This document shows positions 21,121 to 34,000 of a stretch of 64,000 nucleotides of DNA, one piece after another (positions within the stretch are counted from its first letter, which is position 1; every line of letters begins with the position of its first letter). The translations under genes and the position numbers were made by a program. The stretch lies in assembly GCA_003290165.1 (NCBI GenBank), contig QNQO01000520.1:496001-560000 (forward strand), given 5' to 3'. Under the pieces are notes generated by a model. It worked only from the letters and a program-made list of their open reading frames with translations, had not been told where the DNA came from and searched no databases. This DNA comes from Berberis thunbergii (lineage: Eukaryota > Streptophyta > Magnoliopsida > Ranunculales > Berberidaceae).

Positions 21121-23511
21121 ATGGAAAAAATTGGATTGAGCATAATCGTCTCAGCACCGAATATGAACTAGGGCTCTGCACCTTCCTTAATGATGCTTTT
21201 GATTTGTTGTCTTTTCATGGAAAGATAAAACGTCCATGCAAAAGGTGTCGTAACAGGCATTTCCATGTACGTGACACTGTTCAGGAACATCTAATCATTT
21301 CTGGGTGGGATAGTCAGTATGCCAAAGATATATGGGTACACCACTGTGAATTGGAAGTAATGGATGCATGGGCAGATTTTGAAGATTCAGAGGAAGAGGA
21401 AGAGGAAAAGGAAAAGGAAAAGGAAAAGGACGATATGGAAGGCATGCTACATGACGCATTTGGGCATTCGCCAATTATGGGTGAAGAAGAAGACATTGAC
21501 CATGAACCAAATGAAGAGGCAAGGTCATTTTACAAGTTAGTTGAGGAAGCTGAGCAAGAGCTATACCTTGGTTGCAAGAACTTCAAAAAGTTGTCCTGCC
21601 TTGTCCACTTGTTTCACCTAAAGTGTCTAAATGGTTGGACCAACAAATCTGTAACTCAACTACTCAAATTTCTTTAAAAGGTGTTCCCCCTTGGTGAATG
21701 TTTGCCTGATTCGTTCTACAAGGCAAAAAAAATTGTGAATGATCTTGGCCTCGGTTATAAAAAGTTTGATGCTTGTCCCAATGGTTGTATGTTGTATCGA
21801 AATGAATTTGCGGATGCAGAATCATGTTCTATATGCCACTTATCTAGGTGGAAACAAGCATATGATGGGTCTAATGTACTTACTAGTAAGAGACGTGCGG
21901 TAGATGCTAAGACAATGTGGCATTTCCCACTTATTCCAAGGTTACAGAGGTTATTTATGTCATCTAAGACAGCATCAAGCATGCGTTGGCATGCAGACTC
22001 ACGAGCACGAGACGATATCCTACGACATCCTGCTGATTCTATGGCCTGGCGACATCTCGATAATCAATTTCCAGACTTTGCTGTTGATGGTCGAAATGTC
22101 AGGTTAGGATTGGCAAGTGATGGCTTTAACCCATTTGAAACTCTTAGTATTGCACACAGCACATGGCCAGTTGTCTTAATTCCATATAATCTACCGCCAT
22201 GGATGTGTATGAAGCAACCTTTCTTTATGATGTCTTTGCTTATTCTTGGACCTCGTGCTCCAGGCAATGATATTGATGTATATTTACAGCCATTGATTGA
22301 TGAGTTGAAGGAATTATGGGATGTTGGGCATCTAACATACGATGCATCAAGGAAAGAAAATTTTGTGATGCGTGCAGCTATCTTATGGAAAATTAATGAC
22401 TTTCCTGCATATGCAAACTTGTCAGGGTGGAGCACAAAAGGCAAGTATGCATGCCCCACTTGCAATGTGGAAACAACACGTCATTATCTTAAAAACTCTC
22501 GAAAGTTTTGTTATATGGGTCATCGTCGCTTTCTAGATGAGACTCATAGATATAGACGTCAAGTAGAATCATTTGATGGAAAAATTGAACTACGATCTCC
22601 TCCCCCTAACTTCACTGGCCAACCATTGCTAGGCGAGGCAAGTAATGTGACAATAACGTTTGGGAAGCACCATGCACAAGTAGTTGGCTCTAAGCGCAAA
22701 AGGGATTGTGAAGGAGTAATAGGGTGGAAGAAGAAAAGTATTTTCTTTTCATTGCCTTATTGGGAACATCTCTTAATATGTCATAACCTTGACATGATGC
22801 ATATCAAGAAGAACATTTGCGAGAGTTTAGTTGGAACACTACTAAACATGGAAGGGAAAACCAAGGACACGTTGAATGCCCGCTTGGACCTGCAAGAACT
22901 GGACATTAGGCATGCCCTGCATCCAGAAACTACTTCTAGTAAGGTTCATTTGCCTAAGGCGTGTTACTCCTTGACCGCGAAAGAGAAAAAGCTACTCTGC
23001 ACAGTGCTCTCCAAGGTTAAAGTGCTAGATGGCTATTCGAGTAACTTATCCCGATGTGTTCGTGTGAAAGAACGTAAAATATCAGGAATGAAGAGTCATG
23101 ATTGTCATATATTAATGCAACAGCTACTGCCAATAGCAATTCGCAAAATTCTTCCCAAAGAAGTTAGTACAGTTTTGATAGAGCTAAGTACGTATTTTCG
23201 TGAATTGTGATTGGGTTGATAGGCGCGGCATTCAGGTAGACGAGTTAGGATTCACAATTGTGAAACTTAATCGACTACTATGTACGGATGAACCCTACAT
23301 TCTCACTTCACAAGCGAAACAAGTCTTTTATGTACAAGATCCTGTTAAAACTGAGTGGTAAGTCCCTGTTAAGATAAAGCCTAGAGAATTTTATGATGTC
23401 AATGGAGGGTCGTCTACATCCACTGAAGAAGAAATTCTTGAATCTGAGCCCGTTCCTGTTAGAAGGTTTGATAATATGGATGGTGATGAAGATGTTGTAA
23501 TAGAGTGTTAG
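21121..23511 (+). pseudogene. TNP2-type CACTA transposase, four lesions
   Basis: This is the catalytic subunit that cuts at CACTA ends. ATG at 21121 is followed one base out of frame by the transposase-associated domain (NRLSTEYELG, then CKRCRNRHF). Next come an EEEEEEKEKEKEKDD acidic stretch (21391-21436), a zinc-binding CPNGC...CSICHLSRWK, and the TNP2 core (LASDGFNPFETLS, ILWKINDFPAYANLSGW, YACPTC, LDMMHIKKNICESL). The start of DUF4218 follows (HDCHILMQQLLPIAIRK). Lesions: a missing base in an A run at 21125-21130; in-frame TAA at 21675; a deletion junction near 23205 that removes most of DUF4218/DUF4216 and shifts frame into DWVDRRGIQVDELGF; and TAA at 23359. The final stop is at 23509. 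Confidence 0.9.
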
Positions 23512-23785
23512 CAAGTTGGGTCTTCTAAGTTCATAGAGTAATGTATGAAGTTTGATAATATGGATGGTGATGAACATGTTCTGCATCTCAACTTTAATGC
23601 TATTTCACAATATGCACAGTATATGATTGGTACTTATATTTTATTCAATGGTTTAATATATGTGGTTCAATCTATTTGGCTCTATGGGCTGTGATAAATT
23701 TTATGTTGCTTTCTGAACTTATATTTTTTTCTATGCATGAATATGTGCAATCTTGAATGTTATAACAGGTTAAAAAAATCTAGAG

Positions 23786-25898
23786 ATGAGGTGTCTAACT
23801 CAAAGAGGACAGTTGCATTCTCGAAGAGCAACCTTATCACAGCATGCTTCTACTTCACAAGCTATATCAAGTCAGGAAAGGCCACAGCATGTGTCTCAAC
23901 TATCTCGAACAGATAGTGTAGTCCCTGAGACTATTACTCCCTCTATTGCTGGAGAGGACACCCGCTATCTGAAGATCAACAAGACCTTGTTGACCATGAT
24001 ATGAATGAAATTGAACAACAACTAGAGAGGAGTGCGGATGGACGCCTATCTACAAGGCATAGGGATGAAGTTGTTCATATAGGTAATGTTTGCTGACTTA
24101 TCGCAAGTGTAAAAAAAAAATTTCCAGATATGACATAGTTTGAGGAAATCGATTTTTTTTTTAATATTCATGAGATATATCTTATTTCACTTTGGTGCTA
24201 TTGGAATTGCAGTACAACGATATAAGAAACGTAGGGGTATGCATCAATATGATGGCCCAAACCATACAAAATTGATGGTGGTGAAATGCAATGCCTTTGG
24301 ACAGCCTATCGGCAAGACAGCAGCAAAAGATCCACTGAAATTGGTATAATCGCACGGGATGGAAGTAAGGTGCCTCTTTCACCTTGCAAATGGCCGAAGA
24401 TTTCACCAGATGTGAAGGAAACTATTTGGAAGCTAATATCGGCAATAGTCTTGCAAGTTTAATAATATACGACATATCACATTTTCCCAAATCGTATTTC
24501 TATATTACTTATCGTAGCTTGATAATTATTGGAATCCTACATTTTTGTCACAAGCAAAGTTCTCATTCAAAAACTGTACGGACAAAACTAAGGTCTTTGT
24601 CTATCTTGACGAGTGATTTTGTTTCAAATTTGATAATTAGTGTTTTTATATATCATCATGTGATTATATTATACAAAAAAAACTTTATTATCAAATTTGA
24701 CAGAGATGGGTCCAAACTAAAGCTTGCTATTGTTGGAAACAATGGAAACACAATTTGTTCAGGGCATATCATAGGTATGACCGACCACTTGAGCAACAAT
24801 ATGAGCACACTGATGATGGGGTGGATAAGGCTCAGTGGCGGATGCTTGTACAATACTGGAGGAGCGAAAATTTTAAGGTGTATATGTTAAGTACTGTAGT
24901 TTAACTAGTACGATAGTTCATATGATTGAAAGGAATTGTAACTGTGAATTTGTGTTTGTATGCAGAAGTCAGTGCACAAAATAAATCAAATCTCGCCCGA
25001 TTGAAGATGATTCATCGATGTGGAACCATGTCATTTGCACGTAAATGGGAGGAAGAGGTAGCAATTTTTTTCCCAATGATTTCTATATATAATGTATGTT
25101 GTGTGCCATGCCGCTCATATATTACCCCTTAATGCATGCAGATGTACTAGCTTATGTATATTCTTTTAATGTAATTTGTATTATTTCATAAAGAAAGAAA
25201 AAAACCCAAATGGACAAGAACCAGATCGTATGCAAATGTTCAAAGCAACTTACACATTATCTGATGGATTATTCCCTCAGCCTGAAACAGCAAGAAGATA
25301 TGTACGTTATATTCTATGGAATTATATGAATGTGCCTAGTTAATGTGTTGTTCAAATGTTGTTAACCATCATAAAATGTATTTGATCATTCATGGTTTAT
25401 GGGTATGCGCATCTGTTTTGATGTAGGAGCAAATGGAACAACTAACACAGCCAACAGATGGCCGAAAGGGAATGAATAGGAAGGAGGCGTTTACAGATGT
25501 GATGGGGGGGTGGACATGGGAGGGCCAAGATGTATGGTGTTGGCGTCACTCGAAAAATGATCTGCAATGCAGTGAGGGATGAAGCAAATGCCAAAGTACG
25601 TGAACTAGTGGAATCACATGAGCTTACTAAGCAACAGCTGGTTGCAGCTCATGATGCAACTGCACAAGAGCCCGTAGCTACGAAGGAGAAGCTAACAGCC
25701 ACTGAAGCAAAGCTAGAGACAACAACAGCAAAGTTGGAGACAACGATAGCAAAATTGGAGACAACGACAGCAAATCTGGAGACAACCAATCGGAAGGTAG
25801 ACACGTTGACCAATGATATGGAGGCATTTAGAGCATTCATGTCAAACATGCAACCTCTAATGGGATCCGCGACGCAGCCAAGTAGGGTGAGTAATTAA
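23786..25898 (+). pseudogene. TnpA-like gene, plant Transposase_24 family
   Basis: Exon-like pieces in order: Ser/Gln-rich N-terminus (23786-24060); PNHTKLMVVKCNAFGQPIG (about 24250-24345); KVPLSPCKWPKISPDVKETI (24367-24426); DDGVDKAQWRMLVQYWRSEN (about 24815-24872); SNLARLKMIHRCGTMSFARK with WEEE before GTAGC (to about 25058); NGQEPDRMQMFKATYTLSDG (25212-25270); then MYGVGVTRKMICNAVRDE with a heptad coiled coil of AKLETTT-type repeats (25690-25800). This family supplies the DNA-binding partner of TNP2. A run of seven G at 25504-25510 shifts the frame before MYGVGVTR. Splice sites are only partly resolved; a short final exon near 26130-26192 is possible. Confidence 0.75.
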
Positions 25899-27292
<1,394 letters not shown>

Positions 27293-27529
27293 TTCCACAT
27301 GGAGAAGTATGTTAGGATGATCATAGACAAGATGAAAGCCGAGAAACTATTTGCTGGACAAGGTGGTCCGATCATTTTGGCACAGATCGAAAATGAATAC
27401 AACAACATTCAACGTGCTTATGAGGAGGATGGAATGAACTACGTGCAATGGGCCGCAAACATGGTCGTAGGCCTCAATGTCAGTGTTCCATGGGTTATGT
27501 GCAAGCAAAAGGAAGCACCTGATCCAATG
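27293..27529 (+). pseudogene. Captured beta-galactosidase (GH35) exon fragment
   Basis: This open 79-codon block begins after CAG (acceptor) with FHMEKYVRMIIDKMKAEKLF and ends KQKEAPDPM directly before GTAAGT (27530). It contains GGPIILAQIENEY, the GH35 active-site signature including the catalytic acid/base Glu, and YVQWAANMVVGLN, typical of plant beta-galactosidases that act on cell-wall galactans. It is about a tenth of a full enzyme. Retained splice signals at both edges point to capture from genomic DNA rather than from cDNA. The block has no stop or frameshift, so capture may be recent. Whether it is transcribed is unknown. Confidence 0.85.
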
Positions 27530-28410
27530 GTAAGTTTGTATTCTCTCGAGGAAACATATTCATTCTTATCATCATATTCATTCTTATCTTTATTTGTTCA
27601 CCTAGTTCCACATGGAGAAGTATGTTAGTAAAATCAGCCAAACACTTACTCTAGGAAACATATTCATTCTTATCTTTATTTGTTCACCTAGTGACACCAT
27701 CTTCTTATCATCTCATTCAACAATGGTACTGATCGGTACATCCACCAGCTCATACTGTCAATCCCCTAGGCTTTTCCTTCCAGACCTCCATAATGAAGGA
27801 GGCCCAAAGGAGCCTCTTGACAGGGTCCTTGTTGGTTCACAGGGTGCTAATGCATCATTATTTATTTACTTCATGCTTTACTTGATTCTTTACTGAGGCT
27901 TTGTTTTAGTTGAATATCTAATTTTTGTAATTCTGGACTTGCTTTAATGTCACATATGGTTTGGTTCACTCTGATAAGAATTAGTGTCCATTGTCGATAG
28001 ATTATGTTACTTTATGGTTTTATTGTTCTTATCTTGACAACTGATTCGAGATTCAGTTATTCCGCTATTAGTGCTCTCAGCTTTATATGTATAGTTTCTC
28101 TATTTTGAGATTGCTATTCAGAAAGATGTCTTCCATTTCTTTCTTGCATGTTGTGACTCAACAATTTTAGTGAATGCAATTTCTCGGACACAGCAGTTAG
28201 TTCAAATTCTGAATGGAATCTGACACTTTCAAATTGTCGTATTCCTTAGTCCAAAACCATTATACTAGGAAGTGTGGTCTTGAAAGTTGGAATTAGATTT
28301 CATACAGATAGTCTGATATGCACAGAAAGGGAGTGATCCCCAGTGGATGCATATTGTGGGTTTGGATGTATAGTATGGTGGGTGATAGTTTGGGAGGTTT
28401 TATTTTTGAG
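27530..28410 (+). other. Scrambled duplicates after the GH35 exon, then unassigned sequence
   Basis: The first 23 bases of the GH35 exon (TTCCACATGGAGAAGTATGT onward) recur at 27606-27628. A segment ending CTTTATTTGTTCACCTAG occurs at 27573-27605 and again at 27655-27691. These look like local template-switch duplications. An open 94-codon frame at 27612-27896 starts inside the duplicated piece and has no recognised relatives. Nothing further is identifiable up to 28410. Confidence 0.6.
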
Positions 28411-28420
28411 CGATTCTATG

Positions 28421-28583
28421 TGTCGAGGGAAAGGGCGAGGAAACCAGCAAGGTAAACGAGGTGGCGGGGGGTGAACCGTTCACCCCCTCGAGATGCGCAC
28501 GCGGAAAACATCTCGAGGGGGTGAACGGTTCACCCCCCACCACCTCGTTTACCTCGCTGGTTTCCTCGCTCTTTCCCTCGACA
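28421..28583. repeat. Fold-back element, 75-bp near-perfect inverted repeat
   Basis: The arms 28421-28495 and 28509-28583 are nearly perfect reverse complements around a 13-base spacer (28496-28508). Both outer edges read TGTCGAG inward. Similarity continues for several bases outside (ATTCTA on both sides). The arms themselves contain the palindrome GGTGAACCGTTCACC. It is GC-rich, unlike its surroundings. It resembles a foldback MITE inserted into the CACTA element, and a transcript would form a long hairpin. Confidence 0.9.
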
Positions 28584-28593
28584 TTTAGAATTT

Positions 28594-29235
28594 CCCTTTA
28601 TTTTTTATTTTTTTTTGAATTCGTCAAGTTCAGCCAAGGCAATACTCTATGGTGGGTGATAGTTATGTCCACTTCTGGTGCAATACAAGCTGTGTTTACA
28701 AATGATTTATTGCATAGTCCAATACAGTAATAAGGTGAGGCATCTGCATATTTACAAAATCAAACAAGCCGCCTACCTGCCTGTTTTAATGCCTGGTGGA
28801 TAAATATTGTTTTTCTTTTCAACGCTTTGTTAATAAGTTGTATGCCTGATTTGTAATGCCTCGTGAATAATCTGTCACCCTTCTCCTGAAAAGAGCATAA
28901 GTTTGTATGCCCCGAGTGTCTTTACTAGTTGGGACAGAGGGATTGGTAGGATTTTGATTTTTGGTTACTATCTAAAGCCACAAACCCATCATTCTTCCAA
29001 CCTGGGAAGGGTGTCACTGAAGAATGAAGAGTTGGAATTTGGATGAATATTGCTTTGTTGTGTGTGTCAGTTGCTTTCCATGTTACACCATGTATTATAT
29101 TGTTGGGCGAGGTACACATCTGTTTTGGACTTTATTTGTGTAAGTTTTTGTTTAGCATATGGTCTTATATAATCAGGGTAGCGATCTGTGGGCTTATTTA
29201 CTCTGATGATTGTGCAAATTGTGATTTTAATGCAG
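28594..29235 (+). other. Unassigned CACTA internal sequence
   Basis: No gene is recognised. The small ORFs on either strand (28925-29119, 29043-29258) have no family features. The pyrimidine-rich run before 29235 serves as a plausible splice-acceptor context for the next feature. Confidence 0.4.
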
Positions 29236-29308
29236 TTCTGGTGATGTTGGTGAACTGATAATAGCCACGTCGGAAGACCAAGCTGATGTAGATCTTAAAG
29301 CAATTACT
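29236..29308 (+). pseudogene. Exon-like 73-nt segment, source unknown
   Basis: A TTTTAATGCAG acceptor precedes and GTATGT follows a 73-base segment. It is open in one frame, reading SGDVGELIIATSEDQADVDL followed by KAIT. Composition and codon pattern differ from the AT-rich flanks, and both splice signals are good. It could be a third trapped host exon, or the last exon of an element gene. I do not recognise the protein. Confidence 0.4.
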
Positions 29309-29690
29309 GTATGTAAAAATTTTGTTTTATGTCCCATAGACGATCACAATTTTGTTTTATGTAGTTATCTCAATTTGAGGTTGACAGTATTTGGGATTGT
29401 ATTTTTTTGTGATGGACAATTTATTGAGTATATGAAAATTAATTTAATTTTGTTCAGGTTTAAGATGTTTATAATTTGCCAAAAAAAAGTATTTCTATTC
29501 GGGACAAAAAAAAAGTATATGTTTATAATTTAATTAAGATGTTTATATGTTTATAATTCTATAAGATGTTTATAATAAAAAAGTATTTTATTAAGATGAC
29601 AAAAAAATTAATATAATGACAAAAAAAAAAAGTATATGCCAAATTTTAAAATTAATATAATTTAATTATAAAAAAATTATTTTTCAATTT
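29309..29690 (+). other. AT-rich spacer
   Basis: A/T-rich sequence with repeated AAGTATATG and ATGTTTATAATT words and runs of A. No gene is visible. It leads into the right subterminal array. Confidence 0.6.
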
Positions 29691-29694
29691 TATT

Positions 29695-30209
29695 TTGTTA
29701 GCCACGGCAATCTGCCCGTCGCTAAAGAAATCTAATCGGGACTTAGCGACGGCACGAAGCCGTCACTAACTAGCCACGACATTCTGGTCGTCGCTGATCA
29801 ACATTTCTATTCGGTACTTAGCGACGGCACGAAGCCGTCACTAACTAGCCACGGCAATCTGGCCGTCACTAATGGGTATATCTATTCGGGACTTAGCGAC
29901 GGCACGAAGCTGTCGCTGATCAGCATTTCTATTCGATACTTAGCGACGGCACGAAACTGTCGCTAGCTAGCAACGATAATCTGGCCGTCGCTAATATGTA
30001 TTTGAATTTGGAAATTAGCGACGACACTTTTCAAATTAGTGATGATTTGTAGCGGTCGCCAATTAGCCTCGGTTATTCTACCATCGCTGATTCAAATAGC
30101 GACGATAATAGTTGCTACGGGATGACGACGGTTGGTGTGCCATCGCTGTTTCGATTTAGCTACGGTTTTGGGTCAATTTGCAACGGATTTTAGCCATTGC
30201 TGATGTCAA
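29695..30209 (-). repeat. Right subterminal hairpin array
   Basis: Four to five degenerate units of about 75-115 bp contain TTAGCGACGGCACGAAGCCG with return arms GTCACTAACTAGCC and TTAGCCACGGCAATCTG. The core motif is that of the left array, but the spacer sequences differ and the array is shorter. It ends at the right TIR. Confidence 0.88.
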
Positions 30210-30223
30210 TTTTTTTTGTAGTG
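30210..30223 (-). repeat. CACTA right terminal inverted repeat
   Basis: Read on the minus strand it is CACTAC followed by eight A, matching the left end over 14 bases. It is followed by GTC at 30224-30226, the target duplication. Confidence 0.95.
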
Positions 30224-30639
30224 GTCTATTGTTTTTTCACCTCTACAAATTTCCTCACTTGTTGCAAAAGTTGGATTGAGCTCAAAGGGCATACTCGTTT
30301 CCTTCCAATCAAGTATCATAAGAAATCAAGGCTTGAATGATTCTCAAACTACTGACTGTAATGGGAAAATAGTAGCACCACCCCAAGAACGAATAATATA
30401 TGAATATGACAACTCAAATTTAACATCTGTGGAATGTTTTTGCCTATGATCACACTGTTCAGTTAATGGCATTTAAAAACACAACCTGAATGTTAAATGG
30501 GAAACTCCAATAGGAATTCGGAGAAAATTAGTCAATTCTAACAGATTACAGACTCGAATGTGAATCATGTCATGTCAGAAGGGGGCTACAGAGATTCCTA
30601 TAAATTATCAGATTAACAAATTGCAACTATAAATTGAAT

Positions 30640-30949
30640 TAAAAAACAATGCAGTTCATGAATAAGTTATAGCGCAGAATCAGATTCCCCTTTTCCATCC
30701 ATTACACATTCCTCAACTTCCCCGTTGCAGGGCATCAGATTGGGATGCCCTGACAGAAATTCCATTGCCTTCTGTGGCAGCAAGTGATGAACTGCTGTCA
30801 CGAGAAACTTGTTCATACTAATTTGACAAGAAAAGAAAAAAAAAAAACAAAAAAAAAAGTATATCTCCCATAAGTTAACGAACCATTGGCATGAAATCGC
30901 GCTATTAGGGCTATCATCTGATACAAATAAGCCCCTCGTCTGAGTGATC
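30640..30949 (-). other. Probable 3' UTR of the RING-H2 ligase gene
   Basis: This lies downstream of the stop at 30950 on the minus strand. It holds a U-rich run (complement of 30833-30858) and a perfect 9-bp stem, CAGGGCATC/GATGCCCTG, with a 7-base loop at 30728-30752. The end of the transcript cannot be placed. AATTCAATTTATAG near 30640 lies in a suitable AT-rich context for polyadenylation. Between it and the CACTA end at 30223 is about 400 bp of unassigned sequence. Confidence 0.4.
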
Positions 30950-31081
30950 TTATGTAACCAAGGCCGTTGTTTTGCAAATGGGACACAGATTCTTGTGTGT
31001 AAGCCACTGCTTTATGCATTTACTATGGAAGTCATGCCCGCAATCCAACCTTCCAAGATCTTCACCATCAACATATTCCTC
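30950..31081 (-). CDS. Ligase last coding exon: RING-H2 second half
   Basis: 43 codons plus TAA. It begins EEYVDGEDLGRLDCGHDFHS after acceptor TGCAG and ends KTTALVT. It supplies the CxH, H, C and CPIC zinc ligands of the RING-H2 finger, which recruits the E2 enzyme. The Trp of KQWL, typical of E2-binding RING-H2 domains, is present. Confidence 0.93.
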   Translation of the reverse strand, partial: EEYVDGEDLGRLDCGHDFHSKCIKQWLTHKNLCPICKTTALVT

Positions 31082-34000
31082 CTGCATTAATTGAAGACCG
31101 AAATAAACAATAGGCAAAAAATTTAATGGATATGATGAAGCAAACTGTTGAGAAAGTTAATCTTACCTGACAGATGCAGCATGGTTCAACCTCTAAGGGA
31201 GCTCCTATTCCGATGGACACAAATTTTCGCTGCTTCAAGCACTTCAAGATGATTTCCTCGCCTAACCCAGTACTTACATTTCCTATGCGCTCTTCCAATG
31301 CCAACAGTTCCTGAGACGAGTACCATGTTATGATCTCCCACGAAAAATAGCAGAAATTAGATGGAACAAGATGTTTGTTCTTTTACCTCATACGACATGT
31401 TGTCAACATCGAGTCGCATATCCCTGTGCCTGTCATGCAAGTCGGCCATTCCATACAACATTGATTGGTCAAGGATGAAAACATCCTGGCATCCATTGGA
31501 AAATAAGAGTATTTAGTCCTAGAACAAACCAGTGCAAAATCAAGACTCAAAAAGCAACATAGCATTCAACTGTTTAGGCAACTATTCTGATGCTTGATAG
31601 CCATTCTTCATAATTCATGAGTTGAACTTTCAACTGGTTGTAGATTAAGCAAGCCAAGTTTCATATTAATGCACGCTGTTACTATAGCTATTAGCTAGTA
31701 CTCTTTCTTTAGCCAATGACTTTAGTAGTAAGTGACCAAGTGTTCAGTTTCACTTATAAGACTTGGGTGAACTTGTGATGCATATCTTGACTTGTCTGAT
31801 CACTTATCTTTAGCTAATGACTTTAGTAGTAAGAGTGCAATATACAGGATTTCCTTTTATATGTGGCCAATTAGAGAACAACCACAGGTAAATGATATTG
31901 TAACTTACCACGCATTCTCATGGTTGGGTCCAAAGTGCATGTTGTTCATCTTAGCTAACATTTTGCTTGTGTAAAACATAAAATGGTCATAAATTTTTAT
32001 GAGAAAGGGCAACACAACATTGATTAAGCAGTAATGACAATTTTTTGAGAGACCCTAGAAACCCCCAATTTTTATGCTGCAGCTAATGGGTTTATGCTGC
32101 AGATGTTTGGCCCCTTTTTAGGTGTTATTCTAGATTGGGTGTGAAATTTGTCAAACCCCCAATTTGACTATTAAGTCAACCTGATGTAATTAGGTTTCTT
32201 GTAAAAATATTATTTCTTAGTTGTATTGTAATAGGATCAATTTAGTTTTCTATTAGGTTTAGGGTTTGCTTTTCATAAATAGAAGCGTAGGTAGTTCATT
32301 GTAATCAATTAGAAGCATAGGTAGTTCATTGTAATCAGTTCAATTAGAAGCATAGGTAGTTAATTAGAAGCAGTTAATTAGAAGCATAGGTAATCAATTA
32401 GAAGCATAGCCATTTAATTAGTAGCATAGGTAGTTCATTGTAATCAATTAATTAGAAGTATAGGTAGTTCAATGAAAAGCATAGGTAGTTCATTGTAATC
32501 AGTTAATTGATTGAAAAAATATTTTGTTTCTAAGTTATTTCCCTTTATTTTTTCGTTATTATTTTGAATTATTCCGTTTATTTCAATTATCGTTCTTTAA
32601 TTCTCTCAATTGGTAGAGCCGAGTGATTCTTATTGTTTTGTATGATTTGAACAAAAAGGAAGTTCAAAGGAACATTAAAAAGCATTGAAGACTCGAAGAG
32701 AAGTTGAGAAAATCATCACCACACCACACACTGCTGTCCTGTATGTTGTTGTTGTCTCAAGCCGAGCCACTACCTCCGCAGCCCTGTCGCAGCCACCCCT
32801 CGCCATTGCAGTCAACTCCACCATCAATAGTCAGTCGCCATCACCAGCCCCAACCAACCTGGATGCCCTTCGCCGACAGTCCCCGTCATAGTTTCCCCCC
32901 AACTGTCGTTGCTGCCCCTCCCCATCGCACCTGCACCCGCAACCCTAAAACACCCCTTCCTGTTTTAGTTCATGAAGAACGGGGAGGAAGATACCATTAA
33001 CCTTTTTTAAACCTAAGTCCCTGTTTTATTTCTTTATTACAAGCCCCTGATCTGGATTTCCAAGTTTGTCCCTGGTCCACAGCTATTTACACCCCCCCCC
33101 CAGTTTCTTATAGAGCACCCCATTGGTGAGAATTAAATAAAAAACTGAGTGGCCATATTATGATCCATATCTGTACCCCTATTTTTCCTACCAATACCCA
33201 ATCCTATTCCCCTTTTCCATATCAATATCAATATAGCCCAAGTCTAGTCTATTCCCTCCCTCATGGTGTCCTATAGCGATTATCCTCCAATTTATCATTT
33301 TCCACCACGAACCACGTATATTTCCTCTTACACCCACCTGAACTCGTTTTCCTATACTACCACCACCTTTCACGACCAATGACATAAAACTAACACAAGC
33401 TGAACCAGTTTGTCCTATACCATCACACCCATATGCTACCGATGTACAACCCACTACCACCTTCACCGTGATGCATGTTGAGAAAGACTCGGATACGTCT
33501 TGGAACGAGATTGTAGAAATGTATCAAGAACTGCGCAAGATAGCTATCGACAAGATGCGAGAGCTTCAGGCATTATTGGATACAGATGACCTTGCCCGGA
33601 CGCGTGACGAGCAAAATGAGCCTTATTATTTGTCAGTCCATCCAATTTTTTTAGGTAGTTAATGGCATCATCATACGCACACCGTTCCCAATTTGTGAGC
33701 CATTTAACATGTGTGACTTCTTTCCCATTTTTGAGCAAGCAAAAGATGTTCCTACACAACAAATACATTCCATCCAACTTTTTGAGGAAGCTAATGGCAC
33801 CATCGTATGCACGCCATTCCCAATTTGTGAGCCATTTGATTTGTGACTTCTTTCCCATTTTTGAGCAAACAGAGGATGTTCCTACACAACAGATACAGTG
33901 GGTGAATGATTATGTTCATCCGTATTGGGACATTTTGGTGACACGAGCTATGCCCAGGTGTAGCTTTCGATTTTTTGTGTCACCTTGGTTTCTAAGTTTG

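Noticed and set aside
32685..33000. Two overlapping Pro/Ser/Thr-rich frames
   Set aside because: They lie just after the LARD-like 5' LTR and show no gag or other domain; composition-driven.
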